Source: Syngnathus acus (taxonomy: Eukaryota; Chordata; Actinopteri; Syngnathiformes; Syngnathidae). From it: a stretch of DNA of 64,000 bases. The notes below the pieces were generated by a model that ran no database searches, was not told the DNA's origin, and worked only from the letters and a program-made list of their open reading frames with translations. Location: contig NC_051104.1 of NCBI RefSeq assembly GCF_901709675.1, positions 250,001-314,000 on the forward strand, given 5' to 3'. Shown here piece after piece: positions 38,731-48,700 of this stretch. The translations under genes were made by a program, and so were the position numbers. Position 1 is the first letter of the stretch; each line of letters opens with the position of its first letter.

Positions 38731-39358
38731 GCGGAAGAAGATGGATGGATGGATGGATGGATGGATAAAACTTTGAAATTGCGGAATTATGGCACAAATG
38801 TTGCCCACTCGTGGCGGGGGAGTGCCCACACAATTGCAGTGCATACACTTGTACCTTTTTATAAAAAAGAGTGTTATAACTTGTTATAGAAAAATCGTTA
38901 TAATAATAAAATAGTTCTAAAAACATTTACAGTATGTAAACTTGTACCTTGTTAATAAAATTGTTATAATAATAAAAGCTGCTCTAAAAAGATATTTACA
39001 GTATGTGTTAAGAATTCTCCATGTTATTTATGTTATTCAGCCGTGCTTTGATTTGAGGTAGGGTGCTTTATTTTGAAGGCCGTTTTCAGATACCATTTCA
39101 AATCATTAAATCTCCTGACTCTGGAAGTCAATGAATGGAACTCATTGTCAGTGAGGCTCCAATTATTCCACAGCCATAGTGCGCCCTCATGCGGTTTAAA
39201 GTGAACATAACATGTGAAGTGATCAACTATACTAGTAAGTAATGTGTTAATGATCAAGTAAAAATCTGTGAATAATTTCACATATAAGTCGCTCCTGAGT
39301 ATAAATCACCCCCCCACCCAAACTATGAAAAAAACCTTATAGTCCGAAAAATACGGTA

Positions 39359-40259
39359 GATCATATTTTTTTACGTTTGGCTGCTAATCGAATGAAAAAC
39401 AACATCACTGTCTCATGAATTTGTACACCTGATTGGAATATTACTGCCTCACCATTCACCACCAATAGGCCAGCAGGCAGGTGACGCTCCAGCAAAGGCT
39501 GTGGGCGACGGTGTTGACTAAGCAGTAGATAATTACCGAGCCTAGCGAGCGTACCAAACAGTTGCTACGTGTGTAGCGAGCACAAGTCGACACTGCAATT
39601 GGGTGTTTCTTGTAAATGCAAATGAATGTAAATCACCTGATAATGATGCCGGAACTGTGGTGTCCCTCATGGCTCAACCCGAGGTCCATAATTGTTTTTA
39701 AAACAACATTTCCTGGCTGTCTATGCATCATCTCAAGTCCAGTGTTTGAAATTCTTGCACCCATCTGTTCATTCTTTTACCTTCACTCTCCCTTCAAAGA
39801 ATCTTATCTCACTTCAGTGAGGTGCAAAGTTCACCTAATTAACATCAAACCCAGCTGAGATCCCGCATGACACCGGTGGTCCACACACACAATATTGCCC
39901 TCACTATAATCTGCTGCGGGGTTAAAAAAAAAAAAAAAAAATTCACTGTAACACATCGCATGGCTGACAGACCCAGCCAGCACCCATTGGCTTCCTTTGC
40001 GTTGCATTTTTTTTTCATGTCCTCCTCCCTCCTGGTGTCACTGCGACTGTCACATTGCCACACACCTTTCTCTCCTCCCAATTCCATTTTGCATTATTCA
40101 CCTCCTTTTACTCTTGCCACCTGCCTTTGCCACCTACACAGCATCCGAATGTACACAGCAGCAACACCAAGATAACACCCAGAGCTAGACAGTAAGACTT
40201 ATCAGGTTCTACTTAAAATTATTTGCACAGGGAATCATTAGATGGCCACTAATCCCTTA
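39359..40259. other. intergenic, no gene recognised
   Basis: No exon, RNA gene or mobile element end is seen between pogo-like copies B and C. A poly(A/T) run lies near 39922. Confidence 0.5.
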
Positions 40260-41741
40260 TACCGTAATTTTCGGACTATAAATCGCGGGTTTTTTCATAG
40301 TTTGGGTGGGGGGGCGACTTATAATAAGGAGCGACTTGTGTTTTTTTTCAAAAATTTTCCAAAAAAAAAAAAAAGTGAAACCGCGATGTAGCAAGGGATT
40401 ACTGTAATTTGAATTTCAAGTGACGTCAGCAGCGTGATGCGGCGTGGCGCGGCGGTTGTTTACATGAAGGACAAAGATTGATCACGGGATGACGAAGATG
40501 ACGAAGGGCCCCAATTACTACCGGCATCATTAGCGGCTTTGTTTCTAAGTGACACGGCGGACGAAGAGTTTGAAGGATTTAAGGATTTGGAGTGACACAG
40601 AAGGTTTGAAAAACTATTATGGCTTTTACCCACGCCCGGTCCTACTCTAAGGAGCTCTCTTTCACCTCCGTGGATTGAAGTCGGGGGCCGGCGCTCGGCC
40701 GGGTGGCTGTCCAGGGACGGTGGATGGGGCTCGGACATGGCTTTTACGCACGCCCGGTCCTACTCTACCGAGCTCTCTTTCACCTCCGTGGATGGAAGTG
40801 GAGGGCCGGCGCTCGGCCGGGTGGCTGTCCGGGGACGGTGGATGGGGCTCGGTCATGGCTTTTACGCACGCCCGGTCCTATTCTATGGATCTCTCTTCCA
40901 CCTCTGTGGCTGGAAGTCCACGCCGCCACACGCCTGGAAGTTTGTTCTGTTAAATAAAGAGCTGTTTACCAAACCCACGTCTTTCCTTGTATTTTGTTAA
41001 CGCTACAATATAGTTATATACTAGATCTGTGGAATAACGACGAGGCTGACGTCAGGGCTCACGCGCGGTGTTGTTGACAAAGGACGAGGAATTTGATCGA
41101 TGGATTTAATGATTTAGAGTGCACAGATGGTTTGATAATACTATTGCTTATATAATAGTTATTTGATATCAAATTTATATATCGTTATATGGGCCTGTGG
41201 AATATTTTGAAGTGCAAGCGCCGTCAGCTGCACCCATTGTTCACAAAGGACGATAGATGGATTTAATGATTTGGAGTGACACAGATGGTTTGATAACATT
41301 ATTGCTTATATAATAGTTATTTGATATATAATTTATATATCGTTATATGGGCCTGTGGAATATTTTGAAGTGCAAACGCCGTCAGCGGCGCCCACGCATT
41401 GTTGACAAAACACGATCGATGGATTTAATGAATTGGAGGGACACAGATGGTTTTATTAACGTGTTATTTATGTAATAGTTTTTTTGAATAACTTTGAATT
41501 TTACGTTAGGGCCGTTCTCAGCTCTTCGTTTGTGTTTATGTCACGTTAGCATACCTATCGTTTAGCCTGTTGTTGCTCGTTCATGACTGTTCTTGGTGTT
41601 GGATTTTGTCGAATAAATTGCCCCCCAAAATGCGACTTATACTCCGGAGCGACTTATATATGTTTTTTTTCACTTTTTTGGGCATTTTATGGCTGATGCG
41701 ACTTGTACTCCGGAGCGACTTATAGTCCGAAAATTACGGTA
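40260..41741. mobile_element. pogo-like transposon, copy C
   Basis: Ends CCGTAATTTTCGGACTATA (40262) and TATAGTCCGAAAATTACGG (to 41739) are inverted and flanked by TA. It is about 1.48 kb, inverted relative to copy B, and carries the same Tigger-like ATGTAGCAAGGGATTACTG segment (40386-40405). Two and a half units of about 160 bp with GATGGATTTAATGATTTGGA and GGGCCTGTGGAATATTTTGA occur at 41035-41440. A separate insert with 118-bp tandem repeats interrupts it. A short acidic frame (SDTADEEFEGF, near 40550) may be a transposase relic. Confidence 0.72.
40620..41007 (+). mobile_element. possible short solo LTR with 118-bp tandem repeats
   Basis: GC-rich sequence interrupts pogo-like copy C relative to the repeat unit seen elsewhere in the family. 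It starts TGGCTTTTACCC and ends AACGCTACA (TG...CA). It holds 2.7 tandem units of 118 bp (starts 40619, 40737, 40855), then AATAAA (40952-40957) and a short 3' tail, as in U3-R-U5. The flanking 5-mers TATTA/ATATA do not match cleanly, so the LTR identity is tentative. The unit length is not a multiple of three, so the open frames are not a repeat protein. Confidence 0.4.
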
Positions 41742-42128
41742 CAATTAATAAAAATATCACAGGGATAATATCAAAACAACAGGTAACGTCTATAAATTGT
41801 CTAAAAATTACATTTTCGTTGATGCTATTGTCATTTGCACCAAAGGAGTCCCACAGAGGTCAGTTTTAGGCCCAGTCGTGCATGGATGTCATATCAACAA
41901 AATCATCATCATTGTACAATACGATCCACAGAGGCCTGATTAAATTGTCAGCTTAATTATTCAAATTTCACAAATTAGCTGCTTTTTCAGCTCTCTTGAT
42001 TTTGGCACTTACTTCACCGTCTAGTGTTCGCGCTAGGCTAGTGTTGGCAAGTGAGTGAACGATTCGTTCAAAAAGAACGAAATTCTTCAGTGAACGAGAG
42101 TGAACGAATCACTTCTTAAAGTGATTCT

Positions 42129-42329
42129 TTTTTTTTTTTTTTTTTAATTCATAGTTTTACCAGGTAAGCCAATTGAGAACACTTTCTCATTTACAATGGC
42201 GACCTGGAGGCAAGGTGTGTGAAGTGTCTTACAAGGACACAACGAGATGTGACTGTGACAGAGCTGGGATCGAACTGCCAACCCTCCGGTTACTAAACGA
42301 CCCACTCTACTGCCTGAGCCACAGCCGCC
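42129..42329 (-). mobile_element. tRNA-derived SINE with A-tail
   Basis: Read on the minus strand it starts GGCGGCTGTGGCTCAGGCAG. It has an A-box-like TGGCTCAGGCAGTAGAG and B box GTTCGATCCCA, then the common fish SINE segments TGTCCTTGTAAGACACTTCA and CAATTGGCTTACCTGGTAAA, and ends in a run of A. This is a different family from the SINE at 29992. Target duplications are not clear. Confidence 0.8.
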
Positions 42330-43076
42330 ATATAACTTCAACCAGTAGGTGTCGGTAATGCCCATTGAAGCTGGTAAAACAAACCGAAGAAGAAACTGAC
42401 GAAGATTTACGATTTACTTATAGTAGGTTTTAAATAACGTGTATGCCTAACTGTTGTTATTCAATATATCGACCGCAGTTTCACATTAGATTGCTGGTTT
42501 GAGATGTACTTTTATTATTATTATTATTGTTATTTTAATAAACATTTATATTATAACTTGTCTGTTTTATTCCTTGTTTTTACATTCGCCAATCAAAACA
42601 TAAAGTCAGACATTTGGTTAACTGCTTTATATGACAATATGTATGTGTTTTACGTTGTTATATGAGTTGGTGTCCCCAAAATTAACAAATGTCGGCATAA
42701 CGTTTTTTTTCCAACCTTTTATTCAAACACAAACACATTCGATGTAATAACACCATCAACTACAATCCAACAAATACAAAATTAAAACATCAATGTCGGC
42801 ATAAAGGGTGTCGGCTGGCAATGGCATAGCGGCAATGCTGTCTGTCACTCACTCGTGAATCTTCGCGAACGACCAATCAGCAGCACCAGCGAGCGTTAGA
42901 TGGAGGCCGGACTTTACGAGTCAGTGACGTAATTTCCCGTTCACGAACGTGTCAGTGACGCACCTTCCCGTTCACGACCGGGTGAGAGACGGTTGCCAAC
43001 GGATCGGTGTGTAAGTGTTGTATTATAGAAAGAAATGTGTTAATTACCCGAGCCAATTATTATTATATATAATAAT

Positions 43077-43210
43077 TTGGGGGGGGGGGGGGGTGTAGTT
43101 GTATTGTTTGATGTGTATGGGTTATTTCCACTGGATCTTATTTAAAAAAAAAAAAAAAAAGCCGTATCAGAGTGTGTGTGTGTGTGTGTGTGTGGGGGGG
43201 GGGGGGGGAT
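43077..43210. repeat. poly-G, poly-A and (GT)n simple repeats
   Basis: Clustered low-complexity tracts: G17 near 43080, A17 near 43143, (TG)n at about 43173-43192 and G18 directly after it. They lie in the hAT-like element. Confidence 0.9.
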
Positions 43211-43571
43211 TAATTGAACGATTTGTTTGAACGAATCTTTTGAGTGAACTGAAGATTCAGTTCACCTAAAAGAACTGGAATGCACATCACTAGCGCTAGC
43301 TGTGTGAAGTGAACTCCATCAGTAAGCAAATCAAACGTACATGTATTAAGCATTCTGTTCATATTTTCTACCTCTTGAGAGTGTAGAGGACAGAAATCCT
43401 TCTTTCTGGGGGGAGGGGTGAAATACTGTACGCTGCACAAATGAACCACGGCAACTTGTAGCATCAAGACATCACTCACTCCTTCACCCGCACCTTATAA
43501 TATATTATTTATCCCCAGATCTACGTCACTGCAGGCTCAAGGATGCAGCGGCGCCAAAGCTTCTTCTACAG

Positions 43572-43860
43572 CACAGGTGTCAAAGTCAAGGCTCGGGGGC
43601 CAGATACGGCCCGCCACATCATTTTAGGTGGCCCGCGAAGAAAAATTGTGCATCGAATTCATGTCAATTCCAAAATTTCAAATTGTTTTCACTTTTAAAA
43701 AATATTGTTAGCAATTTTTATTACCAATCATTTTTTAAGGTAATTTTTATTTTTAAATATTTTATTTGATTTCAATATTTCATTTTTAAATATTTGAACA
43801 GTTTTTATTAGTCTCTGTTTTGAAAACTAGTTATTCATCAGTTTGTTGTGTAGTCTATAC
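43572..43860 (+). mobile_element. hAT-like terminal fragment
   Basis: The segment starts ACAGGTGTCAAAGTCAAGGC, followed by GGGGGCCAGATACGGCCCGC and GTGGCCCGCGAAGAAAA. This is a widespread vertebrate repeat terminus of hAT type (recalled pattern). AT-rich sequence follows and no matching right end is seen, so it is probably truncated. Confidence 0.45.
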
Positions 43861-44001
43861 TATATATATAATATGAGACGTTCATTTGGGTTGACAATTT
43901 TAATGGCCCTTTGAAGCAAACTATGAAAAAAATAAGTTTGATTACAGCTTTGAGGTGACACCCTCTGCTTCCTCACACCTGCCTTCCTACACTCCACCGT
44001 G

Positions 44002-44118
44002 CCCATCCATCCATCCATCCATCCATCCATCCATCCATCCATCCATCCATCCATCCATCCATCCATCCATCCATCCATCCATCCATCCATCCATCCATCC
44101 ATCCATCCATCCATCCAT
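44002..44118. repeat. (CCAT)n microsatellite
   Basis: About 29 nearly perfect tetranucleotide units, without a neighbouring LINE body. Confidence 0.97.
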
Positions 44119-44326
44119 TCGATTGACAGCTTGTGAGGCGGCCTCGGCGTAAATGACTGTGACATAGCAGAGTTCCACATCTGCTGGGTTCAATCAATCT
44201 CACTTTAGGAATCCTCCGTCGCAACCACGCACGCTAATAAGAGACAGCCGAGTGGGCAGCTCCACAATAATGTTATCAGAAGTCCGCTGATCTCTCTGTT
44301 ATGGAATAAAAGAGGAAGAGAAATTA

Positions 44327-44935
44327 TTCAAGATTCAAGAGTTTTTATTCGCCATGTTTGAGCGTGCCAAACAAGGAATTTGACTTCGGTAAATCACAGC
44401 CTCTGTTGAACATTTAGGTGACTAACAACACTCAGGACATGTGAAAAATGGCAAATATTCTCAAACATCCCCTGATCTTAAACTCCCAAGAGGGCAAGGA
44501 AAAACTCAAAACTCCAGCTAGGGGAAATGAGAAACCTTGAGAAGAGACCACAGATGGGAGGGTCCGTCTTCCAGGATGACCAGGCTGCAATGGATGCAGA
44601 GAGGACACATAGTACAATCAGTGTAGACAATTCAAAAAAGGTGTGGAGAGCAGGATGTTATTGCACAGTAATGACTCTGAGACTCTAAGAGTGGTGTGAG
44701 TTCATCAGAGCAACAGCCTGGGGGAAGAAGCTGTCTCTGTGTCTGCTGGATTTGGCGTACAGAGCTCTATAACGCCGTCCGGAGGGGAGTAGTTCAAACA
44801 GACTGCAACCTGGGTGAGAAGGGTCTGTAGAGATGTTCCTTGCACGTTTCCTGGTCCTGGACAGGTACAAGTCTTGGATAGATGGGAGGTTGATTCCAAT
44901 TACGGGGTGTTTAGTATTTATAATGTGGAGACAAA
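44327..44935 (-). mobile_element. L2/Rex1-type LINE 3' fragment
   Basis: The minus strand encodes NLPSIQDLYLSRTRKRARNI, then LLPSGRRYRALYAKSSRHRD and FFPQAVALMN (44685-44905), the C-terminal end of an ORF2. About 350 bp of 3' UTR follows, ending in AAACTCTTGAATCTTGAA repeats at 44327. It is 5' truncated in the usual way for LINEs and not intact. Confidence 0.75.
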
Positions 44936-45492
44936 AGGGGGAATACAATGTCAGATATCGGTTAGATGGGCAGAAAACTCACAGCGATCCCTCTCTTAAA
45001 TGCTCGGTAATGACTTTGGGAATGCGCCACAGGGAACGGGGAAAGGCTCACGTGTATCGTCGGAGATCTTGATTGTATTGCCGCTGGAGAAGTAAATTCA
45101 CCCACGACCCCCCTCAGAGGTGAGCAAGTGAACTTTCATTATTGCACATTGTGTCGACCCCCAAATAACTCCACACAGGAGACAGAATGATTGATACTCT
45201 TCATCATCTCGACCTCCCTCCCTTGCCGCCCTTATTCAATTCCAAATAAGTGGGAAGCTGTGTCCACCCAGAGTGAGGAACCCTGCAACACTATTGATCC
45301 ACAAACACCTTGCACCCCCACTATTAATTTAATTAACAGAGTGCGTGGGTGTAAATAAAAAAACAAAAAAACAATTTGCACAATATGAGAGCAAGGTAAA
45401 AAAAATGGCTGTTGCACAATAATAACAAGAGATTTGTTGGTTATTTTACTGGTTCTTTTATCACAAAACAAATTATTTAGGTTTCATTACCT

Positions 45493-45526
45493 GACATGTT
45501 TCGGCTATCACTTCCGCCTTCATCAG
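45493..45526 (-). ncRNA. candidate minimal hammerhead motif (outer copy)
   Basis: Same core as the inner copy (CTGATGA at 45526-45520, GAAACATGTC at 45502-45493). Stem II is intact (GGC...GCC), but the upstream side does not pair with the downstream AGGTAATG, so stem I is missing in cis. Confidence 0.35.
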
Positions 45527-45643
45527 AGTGTCCATTTCTCCATAACTTCCTCGTAATAGTTGTACTGTGTTCATCTTGTTTTCAATTATCAATTATTTTA
45601 CTGGTTCTTTTATCACAAACAAATTAATTAGGTTTCATTACCT

Positions 45644-45677
45644 GACATGTTTCGGCTATCACTTCCGTCTTCATCAG
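45644..45677 (-). ncRNA. candidate minimal hammerhead ribozyme motif (inner copy)
   Basis: The conserved core strings CUGAUGA (45677-45671) and GAAA (45653-45650) are present, followed by C-AU-GUC, a two-pair stem III with the GUC cleavage triplet. CATTACT upstream and AGGTAATG downstream pair as stem I and extend into the 48-bp arms. Stem II is weak: GAC...GCC, with one mismatch and an extra A next to the core. Such short stem III forms are reported for Penelope-like elements and usually act as dimers. Activity here is inference. Confidence 0.45.
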
Positions 45678-45750
45678 AGTAATGAAACCTAAATAATTTG
45701 TTTGTGATAAAAGAACCAGTAAAATAACTAAATAAATAGCAAGAGATTTG

Positions 45751-48700
45751 ATTGTCTCCCTGGTGGAGGTAATTAGTTGTTATTAAAAAGCAGACGCCCA
45801 GCTGTCCATTTTCTGAAAATGCTACGAGTCAGCGTTCTTCTCCACTCTTGGATCGCCGTCGTATCGTGAAGCCCCCTGACTCTTGAGTGAAGCATTGCTA
45901 AGAAAAGAAACCCAATAGCGTCCGTTTTTACGAGGAGATACATACACGAGGCCGTTGACGGGCTTTGGTCGGCGGACCCTCGAGTCTGTGTACACTTGAG
46001 CGGCGGTGCAGATTTATCACATCAAAGCTGTAGCCAGTTGCTACATAATTCAGTTGAGAAATTCCGCCAAGGCTGCACATAAGGAGAGTGATGACGGCGG
46101 GGGGGGAAACACCGTCTTCATTTGGGGGAGAAAATGGAGCACCTATTGTGCAAGATGTGTTGAAAATTCTGCATTTTGAAAAGATAGCAGACTTGAAGCT
46201 TTTGTGTTCTGGCCGCAAAACATTTCCCTCAAAAGTGAACAAAACAAACAAACATGGCCGACAGCCTTATCTGAAAGCATCAGAAATGGACGATCAGCAG
46301 GAGGAGAACATCTTTGATGGTGTACAATTTGGTGGCGGTCCAAAATACGCTTATTTGTGTTCAGAACAAAAGTTTTGCCTGAGCCGCCTCCCTTTTTTGT
46401 GCGTTGACCACCTGCTTTTCGTCCGCTGCCAAGTTGAGGCGAGCGTTCCCGTGCCGCTTGGCGGATGGATGGCTTCGCTCGGAAACTCCAAAGACGAGCC
46501 TGAGAATACAACATCTGGCTTAGTGTCCTTATCTTCCCCTCTGTATTTATTGGGCAAACACACATTCTTCTCCATTTGTGCCACTGTTGCGATTGATAAT
46601 CAGCGAGGGAGGCTAACTATTATCTGATGGACTTGCTCATAAATGGCAATCACTCAATGGCGTGAGAAGACATGACAACCTGATTAGAGCAAGGGGAAGG
46701 AGGAAGGATGGTTGCCCCCCCACCCTCTTTCCTCCCATTACCTTGGCCCTGCAGAATATTTGCTATTTATTTGAATTCATCTCTCCTCCTTTCATGGAGA
46801 TTGGATTAGTGCCACAAGGAGAAAAGAGTCTGACAGGCAAGACAGATGCAGTGCATTCATATACAGTCCTCCAGGAACGGCCTAATTCTTAACCTGTGAG
46901 CTTCTGTTCGTCCCACTGTCTCTTAATGCCCTTAAAATACTGTGAGCCGAGGGTGAACGTAAATGAAAAATACATAATTCATTTTCCCACGCCGAGGTGT
47001 AGCCTTGCTTGTGTGCTTGTGTACGGGAAGACAAAAAAAAACTATTTATTATCCATTTTATTGATTTAGCTCTTTTTGTGTGTGCGCAATACCCAGAATT
47101 CTTTTTCATTTTCCGGAATAAGTTATGCGCAGCAATTCAACAAACGCCCACCTCGTGTTTTCCTACTTTCAAAAGGATGCACTTGAATAACAATAGGAGA
47201 GGATTCACTTTTTATTTTAGAAAAAAAATTAATAGCACTGAAAGTGAAAAGAAGAGAAAAAAAAATGCTCCCCAATATGATTTATGGGTGAGTGTTAGAA
47301 GGCTGTGTAATGATTCAGCGAGTTGATCAAGTGTTTGCGCCACGCTGGCTGATCCAGAAATATTACGTCCCAATCGAGAAGAGACAGCATTGCGGATCAA
47401 TTACGACTAACTTGCGGCTCACCAAGCACATATTCACTACATCGCTGTCCAATCACCTTGACACCTTCAGCAATATTGAGTTCAGCTCCCTTTGGAATCA
47501 ACAGTGTAAAACATTTCTCTGCGCCACGCAAGTCAAAATGTCCAAAGTATTTTCTGAGGGCAATAATTGGTGTCATGGTCATGTAATATTTTGCAAGTGT
47601 TAAAAAGAATATCATAAAATTCAATATACAAGTCAGTGGACTTGGGCAGTGGGAAAGTTTATAAATAATTAAGTAGTGATTTGGTCACAGGGCACTGTAT
47701 GTACAAAAAGGGCAATTACTTTCTTCCTCTTGGGGTTGGGGGCGGGGCAGCGGTCAAAGGGGACGAAAAGCAAACTAACATCAGATATGCTCCATTACTG
47801 ATTTATCATAGCCATCTTGAAAAGATATGAGCCTGTTGTCGCTACTACTCGTAGCCGTGAGCATCCATCACGGGACTCCAGACAACTTAGTCGACACGTA
47901 ATGTTTTCCATGATGTATCCAAGTATTGTTTGCCGGTTATGAACCTGAAGTATCGCTGACCTCAGATGTCACAGCGCGTTTAATATTTCATTCTGGGAGG
48001 CGCTAACTCTTTTCGGGGGGAAATTGGAAGGTGTAATACCAAGACCATGAACATTGTGGATGAACAAAAGAGGAAATAAAACAAAATATGAGAATGTTAT
48101 TTTGCCACACAGTGCCTTTAATAAATGTTACGAGAGCGAATAAGGAGGCTCGAGTCCCTTCGCCCCCCATCTAACTTGCTCCGCCTAAGCTCAGGTGTTT
48201 TATGCGCGTCAATGTGTCAGAAGCGACAACCATCGGCTCCGTTAATCGAGAGATCTTGTTCTCGATAATTAGCTGACAAAAGGAGAGAAACCTCATTTTC
48301 CTAGGAGGCACAACGGAAAAAAAAAAATCAATAGAGCCGACACGTAATAGCGAGCACGTTTGACTCTATCGGGGGAGATGTTAATGCCGAATTAAAAACG
48401 TGTCGGGTCAATCTGATGTTCTTTGAATCCATATATGCTGTCAGGATGCTCACTAATAAACATCCCCGCAAATAGGCTGTAAACAAGAGCCAGCATTCTC
48501 TACCTCACTTGGCTAATATTTGCTTAACCCTTATAGAAGGCTTGGATAGCGCCGCTTAGTTCCCGGACTCGTTCTTGTCTCTGACATTATTCCCCCCAAT
48601 CTGGTGTTGATGACAGCGCTGAGAGCAGATAAGGCGTGCAACAGAGACCCCACAGATTTGCCACGTGACACCTTCTTATTAACGCACTCGTCAGGCCTGC

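Larger units (their letters stand above)
33833..38764 (+). mobile_element. Rex3-type (RTE clade) LINE, essentially full length
   Basis: It begins with the GC-rich 5' region at CCCCTCCGTGAGTCGTCACC and ends in the (GATG)n tail known for Rex3. A perfect 12-bp target duplication ATAAAACTTTGA flanks it (33821-33832 and 38765-38776). It encodes an apurinic-type endonuclease and reverse transcriptase. One in-frame TGA (34417-34419) and a 1,553-bp LTR insertion at 35354 inactivate it. It sits inside pogo-like copy B. Confidence 0.9.
33005..39358. mobile_element. pogo-like transposon, copy B, split by a Rex3-type LINE
   Basis: Ends CCGTATTTTTCGGACTA (33007) and TAGTCCGAAAAATACGG (to 39356) are inverted copies flanked by TA (33005-33006, 39357-39358). 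Removing the LINE and one target duplication leaves about 1.4 kb. Three imperfect tandem units with AACCATCTGTGTCACTCCAA and CAAATTATTCCACAGGCCCA occur at 33290-33725. A short segment with CAGTAATCCCTTGCTACATC (33731 on) resembles a Tigger-type terminus carried in this family. No transposase gene remains. Confidence 0.75.
42039..43292. mobile_element. hAT-like element containing a SINE
   Basis: Ends TAGTGTTGGCAAGTGAG (42039) and TTCTTTTAGG...CACATCACTA (to 43292; TAGTGATGTGCA on the other strand) are partly inverted, followed inwards by repeated GAACGATTCGTTC / GAACGAATC motifs. GCGCTAG flanks both sides (42030-42036, 43293-43299), consistent with a hAT-size duplication. There is no transposase frame. 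A minus-strand SINE and G-rich/TG simple repeats lie inside. Confidence 0.6.
45426..45750 (-). mobile_element. insertion with foldback and two hammerhead-like motifs (Penelope-like end?)
   Basis: An insert of about 303 bp (45437-45739) is flanked by the 11-bp duplication CAAGAGATTTG. It consists of a unit (45441-45529), a spacer, a second direct copy (45593-45679), then an inverted copy of the first half (45680-45727). The inner copy forms a 48-bp near-perfect stem. Read on the minus strand, each copy contains CTGATGA, 17 nt, then GAAACATGTC. Such direct/inverted arrangements with hammerhead motifs are known from the pseudo-LTRs of Penelope-like retroelements. No RT or GIY-YIG frame is present. 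Confidence 0.6.

Noticed and set aside
40675-41000. Overlapping frames encoding repeated ARPGGCPGT-type peptides
   Set aside because: The 118-bp repeat is not a multiple of three, so each unit is read in another frame. It is not a repeat protein.
46088-46627. 179-codon plus-strand open frame
   Set aside because: No domain, no biased composition beyond chance, no splice or promoter context, and a long frame on the other strand as well.
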